NCBI GenBank assembly: GCA_028718785.1
Contig: JAQULB010000006.1
Location: 1 to 38,611 of the forward strand
Reading direction: 5' to 3'
DNA: 38,611 bases
From: Minisyncoccota bacterium
Lineage (GTDB): Bacteria > Patescibacteriota > Minisyncoccia > Minisyncoccales > CG1-02-41-26
Below, piece by piece: positions 17,501 through 28,100 of this stretch. The stretch's first letter is position 1; each line of letters starts with the position of its first letter. The notes beneath the pieces were generated by a model, which was not told the DNA's origin, did not search any database, and worked only from the letters and a program-made list of their open reading frames with translations. The translations under genes were made by a program, and so were the position numbers.

Positions 17501-20500
17501 TAGTGCTGGCAGTGGCTGATTCTTGATGTTCTGAAGAAAACCATTCCATTGGAGCGTTCCAGTCGCTTTGCAATCCTTGAAACGAATCGCTTATGTCTTT
17601 GATTACGCTTTGTAAGTTCTCGTCAATGGTAATTATGGCGTTTTTTAAACTTCCCCTTTGGGCCTCAAGATTCTCTATCTGTGTTTTGCCTTCGTTGTAT
17701 TCAACACAACCATTGCTATAAATTGGTTCGTAATGTTCAAAGCATTTATACTTATCGTAAATATTCTGCTCCAACGCACAATAACGGTTGCTGGTTCTGC
17801 AAAAATTATCAAAAGAAGCGTTACATTCTGATAGCGTGTTAGGGCAAGTGTTAATAACACAGCCAGAATAACAATACTGCTTTGCTGTTTGAGCAAAAAC
17901 TTTTGGAATAGCAATTAAACTTTTAGCAAAACTTTCCAATCTTTGCTGTAAATTATTTAAAATATTTTTAGCAAACGGCGAGGCGCTTTTCCCTGAAACC
18001 GAACAATGCGAATCAACATAGCAATCCCCCCTATTTATACAATTCATATTGGACTCATAGGTTGGCCCTGTTTGGCACATACAATAGGGCTTGGGTCCGT
18101 TAACATCCACCAAACGACAACTATAAGTTGGCGATGTGGCGTTGCATCTATTGTCACAATTTGATGTTGTATAAGCGCCGTTTTCATCATCTCTTAAACA
18201 ATTTGCCCCAGAGCATCTATAATGTTTTGTATTTGAACCAGGGGGGGGAGGAGTGGTTCCTGCAAGCTCATTGTCATTGCAAGTTGATTCAAGGGGATAA
18301 CAACCCCTTAAAAAAGCGCATTGAGCGTCGGTATCTCGAGGACTTTCTTGGCAATTACACCAAGGAGCTAATGGGCTAATGTCAAAAAGATAACGGCACA
18401 GGGTGCTACCTAGATTTGGATTTGGTTTTTGGCACGAATTTCGGCAAGTTGCAAGCGAAGTGTAAACACCTGAAGAATTTTCTGAACACACATAATCTGG
18501 CGAACCAGAACATTTGTATTTAGGGGGAGTAATATCAGGAGTACCAACATTATTTATACAATTTTGCTCAGTGGAGTAACAATCTTTTCTTTGGGGAACA
18601 TCGCTAAGCATTCTATTGGCACAAACAAAACTGCTTTCTTGTGTGGGATATTCAACGCACTTGCACCAATAATTAGCGCCTGTTCCTAGTTGGTTGCTGA
18701 TATCTCGGCATTTATAATTTCCAGAGTCAGGTGGCGCGCTCACACATTTATTCTCGCACTTTGAATCTGTATAAATACCATTACCATTTCCCACATTGCT
18801 ACATACCGCCCCATTGCATTTGTATTTTTCATATTGACAATCAAACGAACAGCCGTCTTGGCTTTCTGTGTTTCCATCATCACATTGTTCGCCTGTTTCA
18901 GTTTTATTATTACCGCACACAGCGCCTCCCGGAAGATTGCTTGAACAATCTTCACAGCTTTGGTTTAAGCAATCATCACATTCTTCTTTATAGCTTGGAC
19001 TTCCTGTGTCTGGATTGCCAAAATATAAATCTTTGTTAGTTTGCAAGCCCTTGTCGCAAGCAACTCCAATATCACAACAAGCATTAGCTCCCGGGCTGTT
19101 GCCTTGATCAGCGCAACAATTCAAATAATTTTTGCAAGATGTTTCATTATCTCCAAAAATTTTAGTTTGAAAAATTCCACCCTCGCACCTATCTCTTAAA
19201 ACCATATTATTTTCTTTTGCGTAACAATTCCGACAATTTCCCCTGTCGTCTCTTAAACAAGTGGTTATATCTTGTGTGTTGTCTATTGGGCAGGACTCCA
19301 CTGAACAAGTGCCATTGAAGCCGTCTTTTGGATTGCCATAAATAATAGAATTAATTATTTGATCCACCAAAGCTTGCCACTGCTCTTTGTTGTCATCGTT
19401 TAGTGTTTGGGCTGTTGCTTTAATTTTTTCAAGAATATCATTAGCTTGAGCGATTTTATAAACCACAATGGGCTGTTCTGGGGAAACACCCAGCTCTAAC
19501 GCTTGTTTAACATCATCAATTTTTTCCGCATTGCTCTTTAAAATATTGATTTTTTCATCCCAATTCTCGTATGCCACATCTGCGTTGTATCCTTGGCTCC
19601 AAGCGCTAGAATTTATTGGGGTGGGAGTATTTGAGTAAAACAAAATGTTTTCCCAGTATTGTGCCCCCTCCAATGGATTAGGGGCTGTGTGTAAATTATC
19701 AACGCAAGTATTTAGATTTTCTATATTATTTTTAATTTGATTTAATCCCAAGCTGAAAAACCCTATGTCTCTTTGAATGCCTATTCTCAGAGATTGTAAA
19801 GATTCTTCTATTTTCTGACGAACACCCGGGCTATCTTCGGAGCCACCCCAGCTTGTGCTTTCTGAATATAGGGCGTCGAGTTCTCTTATATAACTAAGAG
19901 ACGGAAATAAATCAACCATATAATGCAAAAAATCTGAATGCCTGCCTTCCACTGTGGTTCCTTTGCGATCAACACCACCAGGAAACTCATATTCATAAAG
20001 ATTTCTATAATCCGGAACTATATTGGGATTACTACAAACATTTACGCATTTTCCCTTCCCTCCTAATAACAAATCTAAAATTTTCGTTACCGCAATTGCG
20101 TCTTTTCCGTGGCTAATTAAATACTGCCGAGCCAATAAAAAGTTTTTATAAGTGCCAACTCGTCTGCCTAAGTCCTCCCAATAAAGTCGCCAATTTTTAT
20201 TTTGATAACTAATATCACACTTGCCACTACTTTTATAGCAAATCAAATCGCATTGTCCTTTTTCCGCCGCTGTTGGTGGGCAAGATTCATCAAGGCAAGG
20301 GTTTTCACAACCCACAATTTTTTTTGCGATATATTCGGGATTTAAAAGCTCAAAAGCGTCTTTCCATGTTTGCGAGCCATCAGTGGCAGTTATAAAATTA
20401 TCCAGCCAAGTGCCAGTACACTTTGCGCTTTCGCCAATCTTAACACCATTTCGCAAGTAGCAAAGAAATGACGGGCTACTTTCGTCTCCCGTATTCACAT

Positions 20501-22118
20501 ATCCCGAAAAATCAAGCTCAATATTTCTTGTGGGTAATGTTGTTGTGCAGTAATAAGGATAGTTTTCAATGGGACAATCTTTGTTGCTTGGGTCGCAAAA
20601 ATCGCTCCAGTCACCTTTTTGTAAATCGCTTAAATTACTGCCGTCTTTCAAATTAGCGGTTTGGGAAATATCGCTCATAAACTCATCTACTGAGCGGAAA
20701 AATAATTGAAAATCGTTTAAAATGCTTGTTAGTTGTTTTTTCTTGTCGCTTTGGGCTTCTATTTGAAAGAAAAATGAAAACTCATCCTCATTTTTAAAAC
20801 TGGTTCTTATATTTTCCACGCTTGATTTTAACTTTTCATTGGCTTGTATGGCTGATGATTTAGCAGTTGCAAACTTTAAGTTATTTTGAGCAAAATTACC
20901 AAGCATATCTTGCATTCCATTAACCGCTTTTTCAACCCTGCTGGTATTTAAAACCGCGCTGGCAGCCACTCCACCCAAAAGCCCATTGCCAGCTGTTAAA
21001 GCGCTTCCTGCCTTGCCTTCAAGCCAGCCAATATTTCCTCCACTGCTCACCCCAATTTCTTTTAATTGATTGCCTCCATAAATAGACGCCACAGCGCCCC
21101 CGCCATATATTAAAACATCGCTCCACTTTAAACCCAAATTAGTAAAGCTGGCATACATTGAAGATAATTGCCCCATCACATTAAACAAATCATTTAAAAA
21201 TGTAACCCCAGAGCTTAAAGCGTCTTTAATGGCAGTGTAAATTTTAAACGCCTGATTTATCATTTTGGCAATGTTTAAAATTTTCTGAATAACTGTTAGC
21301 CAGCCCCCAGGAATAAATAAAGCCGCCACATCAAGCAACGAAACGCTAAAAGCCACTTCGCCAATCCTCAACGAACAATTGGTGCGACAGTTTCTTATAA
21401 ACGAACAATCCGTGAATGGATCGGTGGCGTTGAAAATTTTAAAAGCTGAGTAAACTTCTTGGGCCGCTGATGTTTGCAACCTGTTTAAATAAATGCAGGC
21501 CTTATTTTTTGCCAATATTTTGCTTTCGCATTTTTCCCCAGATCCCGAGCAATTATTATCCCCGGGCAAGGGGATGGACAATTCACAAATCTCTGGCAAA
21601 GATGTTTTGGGAATTGTTAGCTCGCCTTTTTTAGAATTAATACAATCTGGAGGAATCTCGCTTGGCATACCCTTGAGCATACTCGTTGTATCTGCTATGC
21701 ATACTACTTTTTCATCAAAGCTCTTTTTTTCATCACAAGATGCTTCAATATACTTATCTAAACAACCAGGCACAAGATCTGGCTCCTCTAAATCAATTTG
21801 GCTTTGGACTTGTTTGCCGTCAATGCTTAATGTGAATTGCGAAAATGGATTAACCTGTTTAATGCAATTTCCATTCCCATCCTTTTGGGCGCAATTATTT
21901 GGCAGGTTGTTAATTAAAGGATATGAGCCAACTTTTAAAGCGCCTTTTTCAGTTACGGTAATGTCTGGTAGGGCAATCTTGGTGGTTAACTTTTTTAACC
22001 AGTCCCCAACCAAAGAGGCCTGAGCGGGCTGGCGAGCTGGAACAAATTGCAAAAACAACGACAAAATCGTTAAAACGCAAACAAATTTATTAATTTTTTT
22101 AAGAAAATTCTTTTTCAT
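14508..22118 (-). CDS. Giant (2536 aa) Cys-rich secreted surface protein with a DUF4215-like repeat, tandem Cys modules and a dockerin/EF-hand-like motif
   Basis: Signal peptide MKKNFLKKINKFVCVLTILSLFLQF; 'CGNNKTETGEQCDDGNTESQDGCSFDCQYE' resembles the Myxococcus Cys-rich repeat; 'DMNGDGVVNLDDYGVIDF'; three tandem two-part Cys modules. Confidence 0.75.
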   Translation of the reverse strand: MKKNFLKKINKFVCVLTILSLFLQFVPARQPAQASLVGDWLKKLTTKIALPDITVTEKGALKVGSYPLINNLPNNCAQKDGNGNCIKQVNPFSQFTLSIDGKQVQSQIDLEEPDLVPGCLDKYIEASCDEKKSFDEKVVCIADTTSMLKGMPSEIPPDCINSKKGELTIPKTSLPEICELSIPLPGDNNCSGSGEKCESKILAKNKACIYLNRLQTSAAQEVYSAFKIFNATDPFTDCSFIRNCRTNCSLRIGEVAFSVSLLDVAALFIPGGWLTVIQKILNIAKMINQAFKIYTAIKDALSSGVTFLNDLFNVMGQLSSMYASFTNLGLKWSDVLIYGGGAVASIYGGNQLKEIGVSSGGNIGWLEGKAGSALTAGNGLLGGVAASAVLNTSRVEKAVNGMQDMLGNFAQNNLKFATAKSSAIQANEKLKSSVENIRTSFKNEDEFSFFFQIEAQSDKKKQLTSILNDFQLFFRSVDEFMSDISQTANLKDGSNLSDLQKGDWSDFCDPSNKDCPIENYPYYCTTTLPTRNIELDFSGYVNTGDESSPSFLCYLRNGVKIGESAKCTGTWLDNFITATDGSQTWKDAFELLNPEYIAKKIVGCENPCLDESCPPTAAEKGQCDLICYKSSGKCDISYQNKNWRLYWEDLGRRVGTYKNFLLARQYLISHGKDAIAVTKILDLLLGGKGKCVNVCSNPNIVPDYRNLYEYEFPGGVDRKGTTVEGRHSDFLHYMVDLFPSLSYIRELDALYSESTSWGGSEDSPGVRQKIEESLQSLRIGIQRDIGFFSLGLNQIKNNIENLNTCVDNLHTAPNPLEGAQYWENILFYSNTPTPINSSAWSQGYNADVAYENWDEKINILKSNAEKIDDVKQALELGVSPEQPIVVYKIAQANDILEKIKATAQTLNDDNKEQWQALVDQIINSIIYGNPKDGFNGTCSVESCPIDNTQDITTCLRDDRGNCRNCYAKENNMVLRDRCEGGIFQTKIFGDNETSCKNYLNCCADQGNSPGANACCDIGVACDKGLQTNKDLYFGNPDTGSPSYKEECDDCLNQSCEDCSSNLPGGAVCGNNKTETGEQCDDGNTESQDGCSFDCQYEKYKCNGAVCSNVGNGNGIYTDSKCENKCVSAPPDSGNYKCRDISNQLGTGANYWCKCVEYPTQESSFVCANRMLSDVPQRKDCYSTEQNCINNVGTPDITPPKYKCSGSPDYVCSENSSGVYTSLATCRNSCQKPNPNLGSTLCRYLFDISPLAPWCNCQESPRDTDAQCAFLRGCYPLESTCNDNELAGTTPPPPGSNTKHYRCSGANCLRDDENGAYTTSNCDNRCNATSPTYSCRLVDVNGPKPYCMCQTGPTYESNMNCINRGDCYVDSHCSVSGKSASPFAKNILNNLQQRLESFAKSLIAIPKVFAQTAKQYCYSGCVINTCPNTLSECNASFDNFCRTSNRYCALEQNIYDKYKCFEHYEPIYSNGCVEYNEGKTQIENLEAQRGSLKNAIITIDENLQSVIKDISDSFQGLQSDWNAPMEWFSSEHQESATASTTINKILKLKINSQDIIGKQIPDAQSAIATINDNITALNQLIVAVGDNDQTRTLKNIVDGFNRAINILKNNSIDMNGDGVVNLDDYGVIDFAYAKIGPQGLGNLYRCGVGKCSGSPGNSTFLCKLACFEESNGRTFDQLTVYPDILFDIENAAFGLIQAGENIKAIEPSMDMNPVTIKPNLVDEVDEKVQCCRAGCPQENNNSCSFYRSPLDKDGNATLDKDGKVITETISCSSWTLASKKCDQKTSLYVGQQTGTSNYEYFKTNLLANPLSTLEERFNAVSASVNNYLMLAMQHAFTDIPKTDTTPKIDALIKDNKVDVDEKKYTDLASNVLTQARYLWWDLIWGNDTVSQKLLPACNITEQILTNNPADIQSQCENRLTQKEGDVFVNLSLLPPKALPPNAQGTGNTEEGYNTLKNQCNILTSVDLDVLENLKDNSKYIKDRIDQLNKLRGDVGPDHIKCPKWFCLNPDSGTRGAGMNKVDPFCVKVTNKYCQSALDASEGVILCDKGSNAPNSYEDGQRDITPNIVWDPIANPTDGSKQWPPVGANNWQGAQDMCISTQQEIANLNALKEVLTSIGAIDDLGAVIYDNLDGLAKQCNNLNYQIDFARDCYNFSILQKAFGGKVAIDENWKDWNLNEFTTKPPVWKDGKLQPGTGEITSQDEDIANVKKAVSGFCQSNDATQGKIITATIDPKNSNKSIGDFFGCSSIPLIFGNDLGVDLTANTADAQQAREVALKLCSQSTTDMRTPLNEIMKVLSVLLGVKSYTAASNGLSALYFDAQKVRQRAEDVVNLIKEAPKKFAELWNSTDEIQKITKDNVKIQYVKCIASPMISYAGNSQPLTGENGGPVCPNVNEQFNQLDASFAMVRQNLRAIDMTRRQPTKAIGLGKLSVEIPGEDIYPMDPDLNDIVGPIYEKANDIKNKTQLLWALATAINYANENCSCGQSYCPQLGPVPLCISGLPLTLAPLKEPFCHLVWTLRYPLGSLAEKLKQELEQQ
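18005..18824 (-). repeat. Three tandem Cys-rich protein modules (A+B) inside the 2536-aa protein
   Basis: A: YKCNGAVCSNVGNGNGIYTDSKCENKC / YKCSGSPDYVCSENSSGVYTSLATCRNSC / YRCSGANCLRDDENGAYTTSNCDNRC. B: YKCRDISNQLGTGANYWCKC.. / LCRYLFDISPLAPWCNC.. / YSCRLVDVNGPKPYCMC.. Confidence 0.85.
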
Positions 22119-22123
22119 TGTTT

Positions 22124-25100
22124 TTACTTGGTAAGCGAATCCAAGGGAAGCTGTCCATCAGCCATCATTTCAGCCACATTTTCTAAATGCGAAGAAAATC
22201 TATTAACAATACACTGGCTCACTGTGGAGCAACAATAACCTTGGTCTTCAACAGTTGGAGTTGTTCCTGTGGGAAGGGGAGGGAGAGTTTGTTTGTAAGT
22301 TTCGTAAAACTTACAAACGCCGTTTGCTTGGTCTTTTGTTTCATAAGAAGAATCTCCGTTTTCATCTGATGCTCGACACTTGCCACCTGCGTCAAAATTA
22401 ACTGCTCTGGCTTTTTTGCAAAACTTTATTACAGGAACGCAACACTTGCTGTTGTCGTTGGGGTTTTCCACCTCATTTGCCTCACAACCCTCTAGTGGCT
22501 TTGGTCTGCATGTTAATGGCTCTGTTGTTTGAAAACCATAAGATGTGTTGTCGTCGGGATTATTGGTTTCAGAGCCCGCAAAACAACATATCCGGTGAAC
22601 CGCGCCATCAATAAATTGTTGTTCCACACTTGGTCTTTCTCCCGACAATACATCGCATTGCAAAACTTTATCATCCACTTCTCGACATCTTGGTTGACAA
22701 GACTCGCCTTTGGCCAAAATACAACACTCTTTTTTGTTGCTTGTTGTTATTCTTTCAACCTCGCCTTTTTTTGTGTCACACTGACCAGCCATGGCCCCAG
22801 TTGTTGGCTGGGGGTAACAAGGCGCGCCAGCAATATCATTGGCTGTATTTTTACCAACATTAAATCCATAAAATTCCGCTAACCACTGAGGGGCTATGCT
22901 TTGGGGCCAATCAACCAAAGCGCTTTGCAATCCGTCTTGAAGCGCTTTAACTCCGGACTTAGCGCCTTTATCCGCCCAATCTTTTATATTAGTTATAGGT
23001 CCGCCAATTTTATTCCCTATAAGCGCGTCAAGCCCGGTTAAAGCCCCTAATGTGTCAACAATTGGCTGGCCCAAAGCAGTATTAGCGGAAATTGCGTCCA
23101 TTAAACTTTGACCCGACTTAATAGACAATGGCTTGTTTAAATATGTTGCCACTAAATCAAGAGGAGTTGATTTTAATATGTCTGTTATTTTTGCGCTGTT
23201 ATTTTTCCACGCTGTGTCAATTTTCGCATCGCATAAAGCAGGGTCTATTTGGTTGCAAATATAATCAGCTATTGTTTGTTGGCTAAACAATTTATCCATT
23301 ATATCTCCAATTGGAGTTGTCATAAAATCAAGCGTGTCCCCAAAAGCCACTTTTGCTGGGTTTGGTTCTCTATAAACCAAAATCAAGTTTTCTCCTGCTG
23401 TTGGTTTGTAAAAATAATAGCTTACAGCCACAGCGTTTCTTTTATCTGTTAGCATTCCCAGGATATTTGCTTGGGGAACATTGATTTGTTTTTCAAAAAA
23501 CACATTTATGTTTTGATCAGCTGGAACAATAAGATCATCAATTGGCAAGCCATTGGCTTGTAAATCAGCAATTATCGTGGGAGAACAGCCAGACCTAACA
23601 GTTTTATTTAAAGCCAAACAGCCCATTGAATCAGAAATTGTTGTTATATAAGGGAACACCCCGCTAAATCCTGTATCATTTACAGGCATTGTTTGTTGCA
23701 GTTCTCTTAAAGCATCAATGGGATCTCTTGTTTCCATATAATCCAAAAGTTGGCTTAAACCAGCTGGTTTTTCACCCACCTTATAGCAAAGATTAAGATT
23801 TGCGTCACAGCACAAGCCCTGTCCGCCTCTTTCAATAAACTGCTCGCCCTTTTGACAATCCGAAGGACTGCCATCTTTTAAATCTTGCAACATATCAAAT
23901 AAAATTTGAAATTCCTCAGGTTTAATATAATTTTTTAAAGGCAAGTCAAGCCCAAAAACTTCTTTGGGAGCTTGATTAAGCATATCGCAAAAAGCGCGCT
24001 CATCAGTGCCTTCTTCGGTTTGGGGACAAACCTTGTCCACAAACGCTTGATAGGGGGTTAGCCCTAAAATTTCATCTTGTTTAAGTAAATTTCTAAGAGT
24101 TAAATCTTGAACACTCAAACCTTTATTTAATATTTCAACAAAAGAAGAAAGCCCAAAACCTGCTCTCTTTTTTTCTTCCACATCTGTCCAAGCAATTTCT
24201 CTTTTTTTAGCTGCTGCTTGAATATCGCTATCAAACACTGGAAAATCATTATCCATATCAGCGTAAAATTGCGTTTCATCATTTTTTTGGCTCGAACTCC
24301 TATCGCTCAGCAATGGCTTTTGAGTTGATAAAGAAATTAAAGAATAAAAAATTGAATTTTGTGCTAAAGAACTGCAAGTTTGGCACACATTTTCATCAGC
24401 ATAACAAGAACTATTGGTTATTTTTGGGCAATAATACTTGCAATAACATTGCCCGGGACAATTGGCTTGATTGCCATAGGAACCACAGCTCTTAACTATG
24501 GTGTCTTTAATAATCTTGCCCACTGTTGTTTGCCCAAAAGCCACGCTGGGTGAGCAAGCCCCATAAACAAAAGCGCACCAGGGCTTTAAATTTATTTGAT
24601 CTGATGTTAGTTCTGAGTCCTTTTTAAAAACCGGAATAATGCCAAACTGGCTGGAGATAATATTTTGGCACAAGCTCGCTGGGGCTATAAAGTTATTATT
24701 CTCCTGCTTTAAAATTGGCAGTGTTCCACAAACCAAATTCTTTGGCGTGCCATCTTTGCCCACAAGCTTTTTAATAGCGTCTAAAGGAGAGTTGGGGAAA
24801 AATATGCTTAACAGCGGTCTGTTAAACCAGTTATTAATATCAAAACATTTATCTTCCCCGCCAATGCAAATACTGCTTAAAACATCAATGAGTTTGCTGT
24901 TTAAGGTTTCAACGCCTTTACAAAGGTTGTCTTCAAGAGGCACTCTGTCTCCCACCGCAGTATTGTTGTTTCTGTCGCACATTATTGTTATTTCTTGCCA
25001 AGGAGTGGTGTTAAAGGCCTTGTCAATTTTACAAATTGCGTCGCCTGTTTCTTGGGGAATATCCATTTTTTGCTCTATGGAGTTTTTACCATCCCAAAAA

Positions 25101-28100
25101 ACGCCTTTTGGCATATCAATTGTAAAATTAAACTTTACTTCCTCATTATTAGCTTTTTGTATGTCAGTTAGTTTCGCTTTTTCTTTTTTGTATTGATCAC
25201 AAAAATTGCCTAACTGAGTGGTTATATTGCTTTGTAAAATTCCAGAGATTTGAGCGGGTAAAATTCCTCTCACTGATGTTGTTAAAAAGTCCTCCATACC
25301 TTGCTGAAAACCAGAAATGGCATTCCAATAACCCATTAAGGGGTTTATAAAATTATCTTCCACAAAAACCCGAGCATAAGCCAAAGCAAACTGCAAAGCG
25401 GTTTCGGTAAAAGCGGTTGCCATTTTTTCTGCGTAATTGACCATACCTCCAGCAATATATGTTTCGGTTTTATCCAAACTGGTAATGGTGTCTGCTGCAG
25501 CTTTTGCATCTTGAGCTAAATTATCTTGTTTATAACAGCCAGAACCCCCCTCGCTCCCATCCCAAGCATACCCGGCAACATTCCCGCAAATTGATTGAGC
25601 AGACTTCTTTGGCACTGAAAAATACTTTACACTTTTTATTTTTGCAGTTTCTGATAAATCTGTTGCGTCTTCAAAAACAAAACTTTGGGGTACTTCTATT
25701 TCTTGCTTTGCTAATGTGGTAATTTCACCTGGCGTCATTAAAACACACTTTCCAGAATCCGCCTCTGTTTTTCCTACAAAATTTGTCCTGCCTTTCAAAT
25801 ATTGCCCGTTGTTATCTTTATAAACATATCCTTGCTCTAATTTTTCAAAACAAGCAGAAAGAGTTAAGTGTTCAATGCCAATGCCAAGTTTGTCAAATTG
25901 GTTTTGTGCCCATTCGTGCATTGGGTCCCCAACATATTCTTTTACTAAAGCGTCGGCCATATTTTTAGAAGCGCTTTTAGCTAATGATTTTGTTGAACTA
26001 ACTGTGTCATCAAACCAATTATTAAAGCTTGTAATTTGATTAACAATAAAGCTTGGCAACACATCTTTCATTTGCTTGTCAAGCAAGGTGTTGAGCCCGG
26101 GAATTTGATCTTGGAAGGGTGTGGACAAAGCGCCTTTAAAAATTGTGTCATAAACATTCTTCATTGGCGTGTTTAAAAATTTGCCAATTGTGTGTTCTGA
26201 ATCATTTGGAAATAAAATGTTTATAACATTTGTATTTAAAATACTGCTAATATTTGGCAGCTCGCTTGCCAAACTGGCGTCAAAAAGATGGGAAAATGTT
26301 TTGGAAAGATAATTTGGAGGCACCCCATTAGATATTAAATTTTTAACGCAATAACAGCAGGTGTCGTTTAATGCAGACGCTATTGGGCAATTATTTTGGG
26401 AAAACTTTGTAATAATGTCTTGCGCTGCCTCATTGTTAGTTTTGCATCCAGCTGAAGCGCATTTAACTAAATATGTTTTAATAAGAGCAACGTTAGTGTC
26501 ACTAACAATTCCATCTTTTATACCATCAATGGTAGCTTGGGCTATTTTATCTTTCATATTTTGAATAACCGCTTTTAAGTGGTCAGCCGCCCCGCTATCC
26601 ATAACTGCTTTTACAACATCTTCAATTTGGCCTTGATTTAAATTATAGGTTGCTTGCCCAAAAGCCGAGGTTAGGCAATCCCTAAAAATTTGCTCAATTC
26701 CCTCAAGTGGCAAGTCGGTTAATAAAGAAAACAAATTATATCTTCTGGCATCTCTGGCAATGGCGTTGTTTTTGTCGGTAATAGTTAGATCTTGCACTCC
26801 TGCTGGAGCGTGAATAATGTAAAAGAAATCACTGCCACTGACCGCTTGGGTGATAATAAAAGCATCGTTAATCGCTTGTTTATCATACATACTTTGAGCC
26901 CAAGCAAAATTAGCAGTAAGCGGAGAAAAAAGCGACTTTAACCGAGCTAAAAATCCGCTTTTATTTTTAGTATCAATAACTATAGGAGCATTCATGTCAC
27001 TATATCCGTTTGTATTTAAAACAACCAAAGGATAACCAGCATCTTGTATTTTTTTGGCTTCATTGGCAAAATCAAAACCCCAATACCCTGTAGCTTGGCT
27101 GGTGGAAAATTCAATACTATTGGCATTTAAAGCGCGAAGGATTAAGTCAGCGCTGTCTAAAAATCGGGCGTCTATTTTTGCTCTGGCTTGCAATTTGGCT
27201 TGCTGTTCTTGGATTTGCAAAACTTTATATTTGATTAAAGCGTCTACTTTTATTTTTGTGGGGAATAGCGCGTCTTTTGGAGCAACGCCGTTATTTTTTT
27301 GGCAGTCATCAGGAGTGGTGGGAATACGAAGAAGGCCTTCCGTATTAGCATCTGTTATCAAAATCCAACAAGGATCTGATTTTATTGTATCACCCACTAA
27401 TTGGTCTGGCTTGCATACTCCCCCATATCTTGCGCAAACTTGGATCGCCCCATCTTTTGTTTCTCGCACATCATGTAAATCGCAAGTTAAACATCCATTG
27501 TAATCTTTTGCTGTTCCGCAATTATCTGCTTGATTCAAACAGGCCTGGCCATTCATTTGGTTTTGAGTTATTTTGGTTTTATCTTCAAGCCCGGGCTTGC
27601 ATCCAGAATTGCCCAAAGATGTATCAGAATATCCAAGCGATATTCCGCATTGACATTTTTTTTGCAAATCTTGCAATTCCAAAACCAACTGAGCCACTTT
27701 TTTTAACGCGTCGGCTGTTTCTCGCAAAGGTATTTCCGCTCTATATATTACTTGGTCTTGAACTTCTCCTGTTGCTTGAGCGCCTGTGAACAAAAAAGCA
27801 AAAACCTTGTTCCAAAACCCTTGATTATTTTTTGAGGGGGCAATAGCAACAATATTTTTTGTTGGTAGCACACATCCATTCATCCTAACTGGATCTTTTT
27901 CGTCCATATCTCTTAGATACTTTCCATTTTTATCCATTGTTCCTCCGTAGCCATCAGTTAAGCAATCCTTTCCGTTGATTTTTTCATAATACTGGTTGTT
28001 TTTGTCTATATGGATTTCTTCTTCTAAGTTATCTAACGAGCTATTTAAATCCCCAGCAAACGAAACCCTTTGAGCCACTACTGTGTTGGGGTTGTATGGG

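Noticed and set aside
18005-18824. Possible CRISPR-like periodicity
   Set aside because: The periodicity is in the encoded Cys modules and lies within a coding frame; repeats are not identical at nucleotide level.
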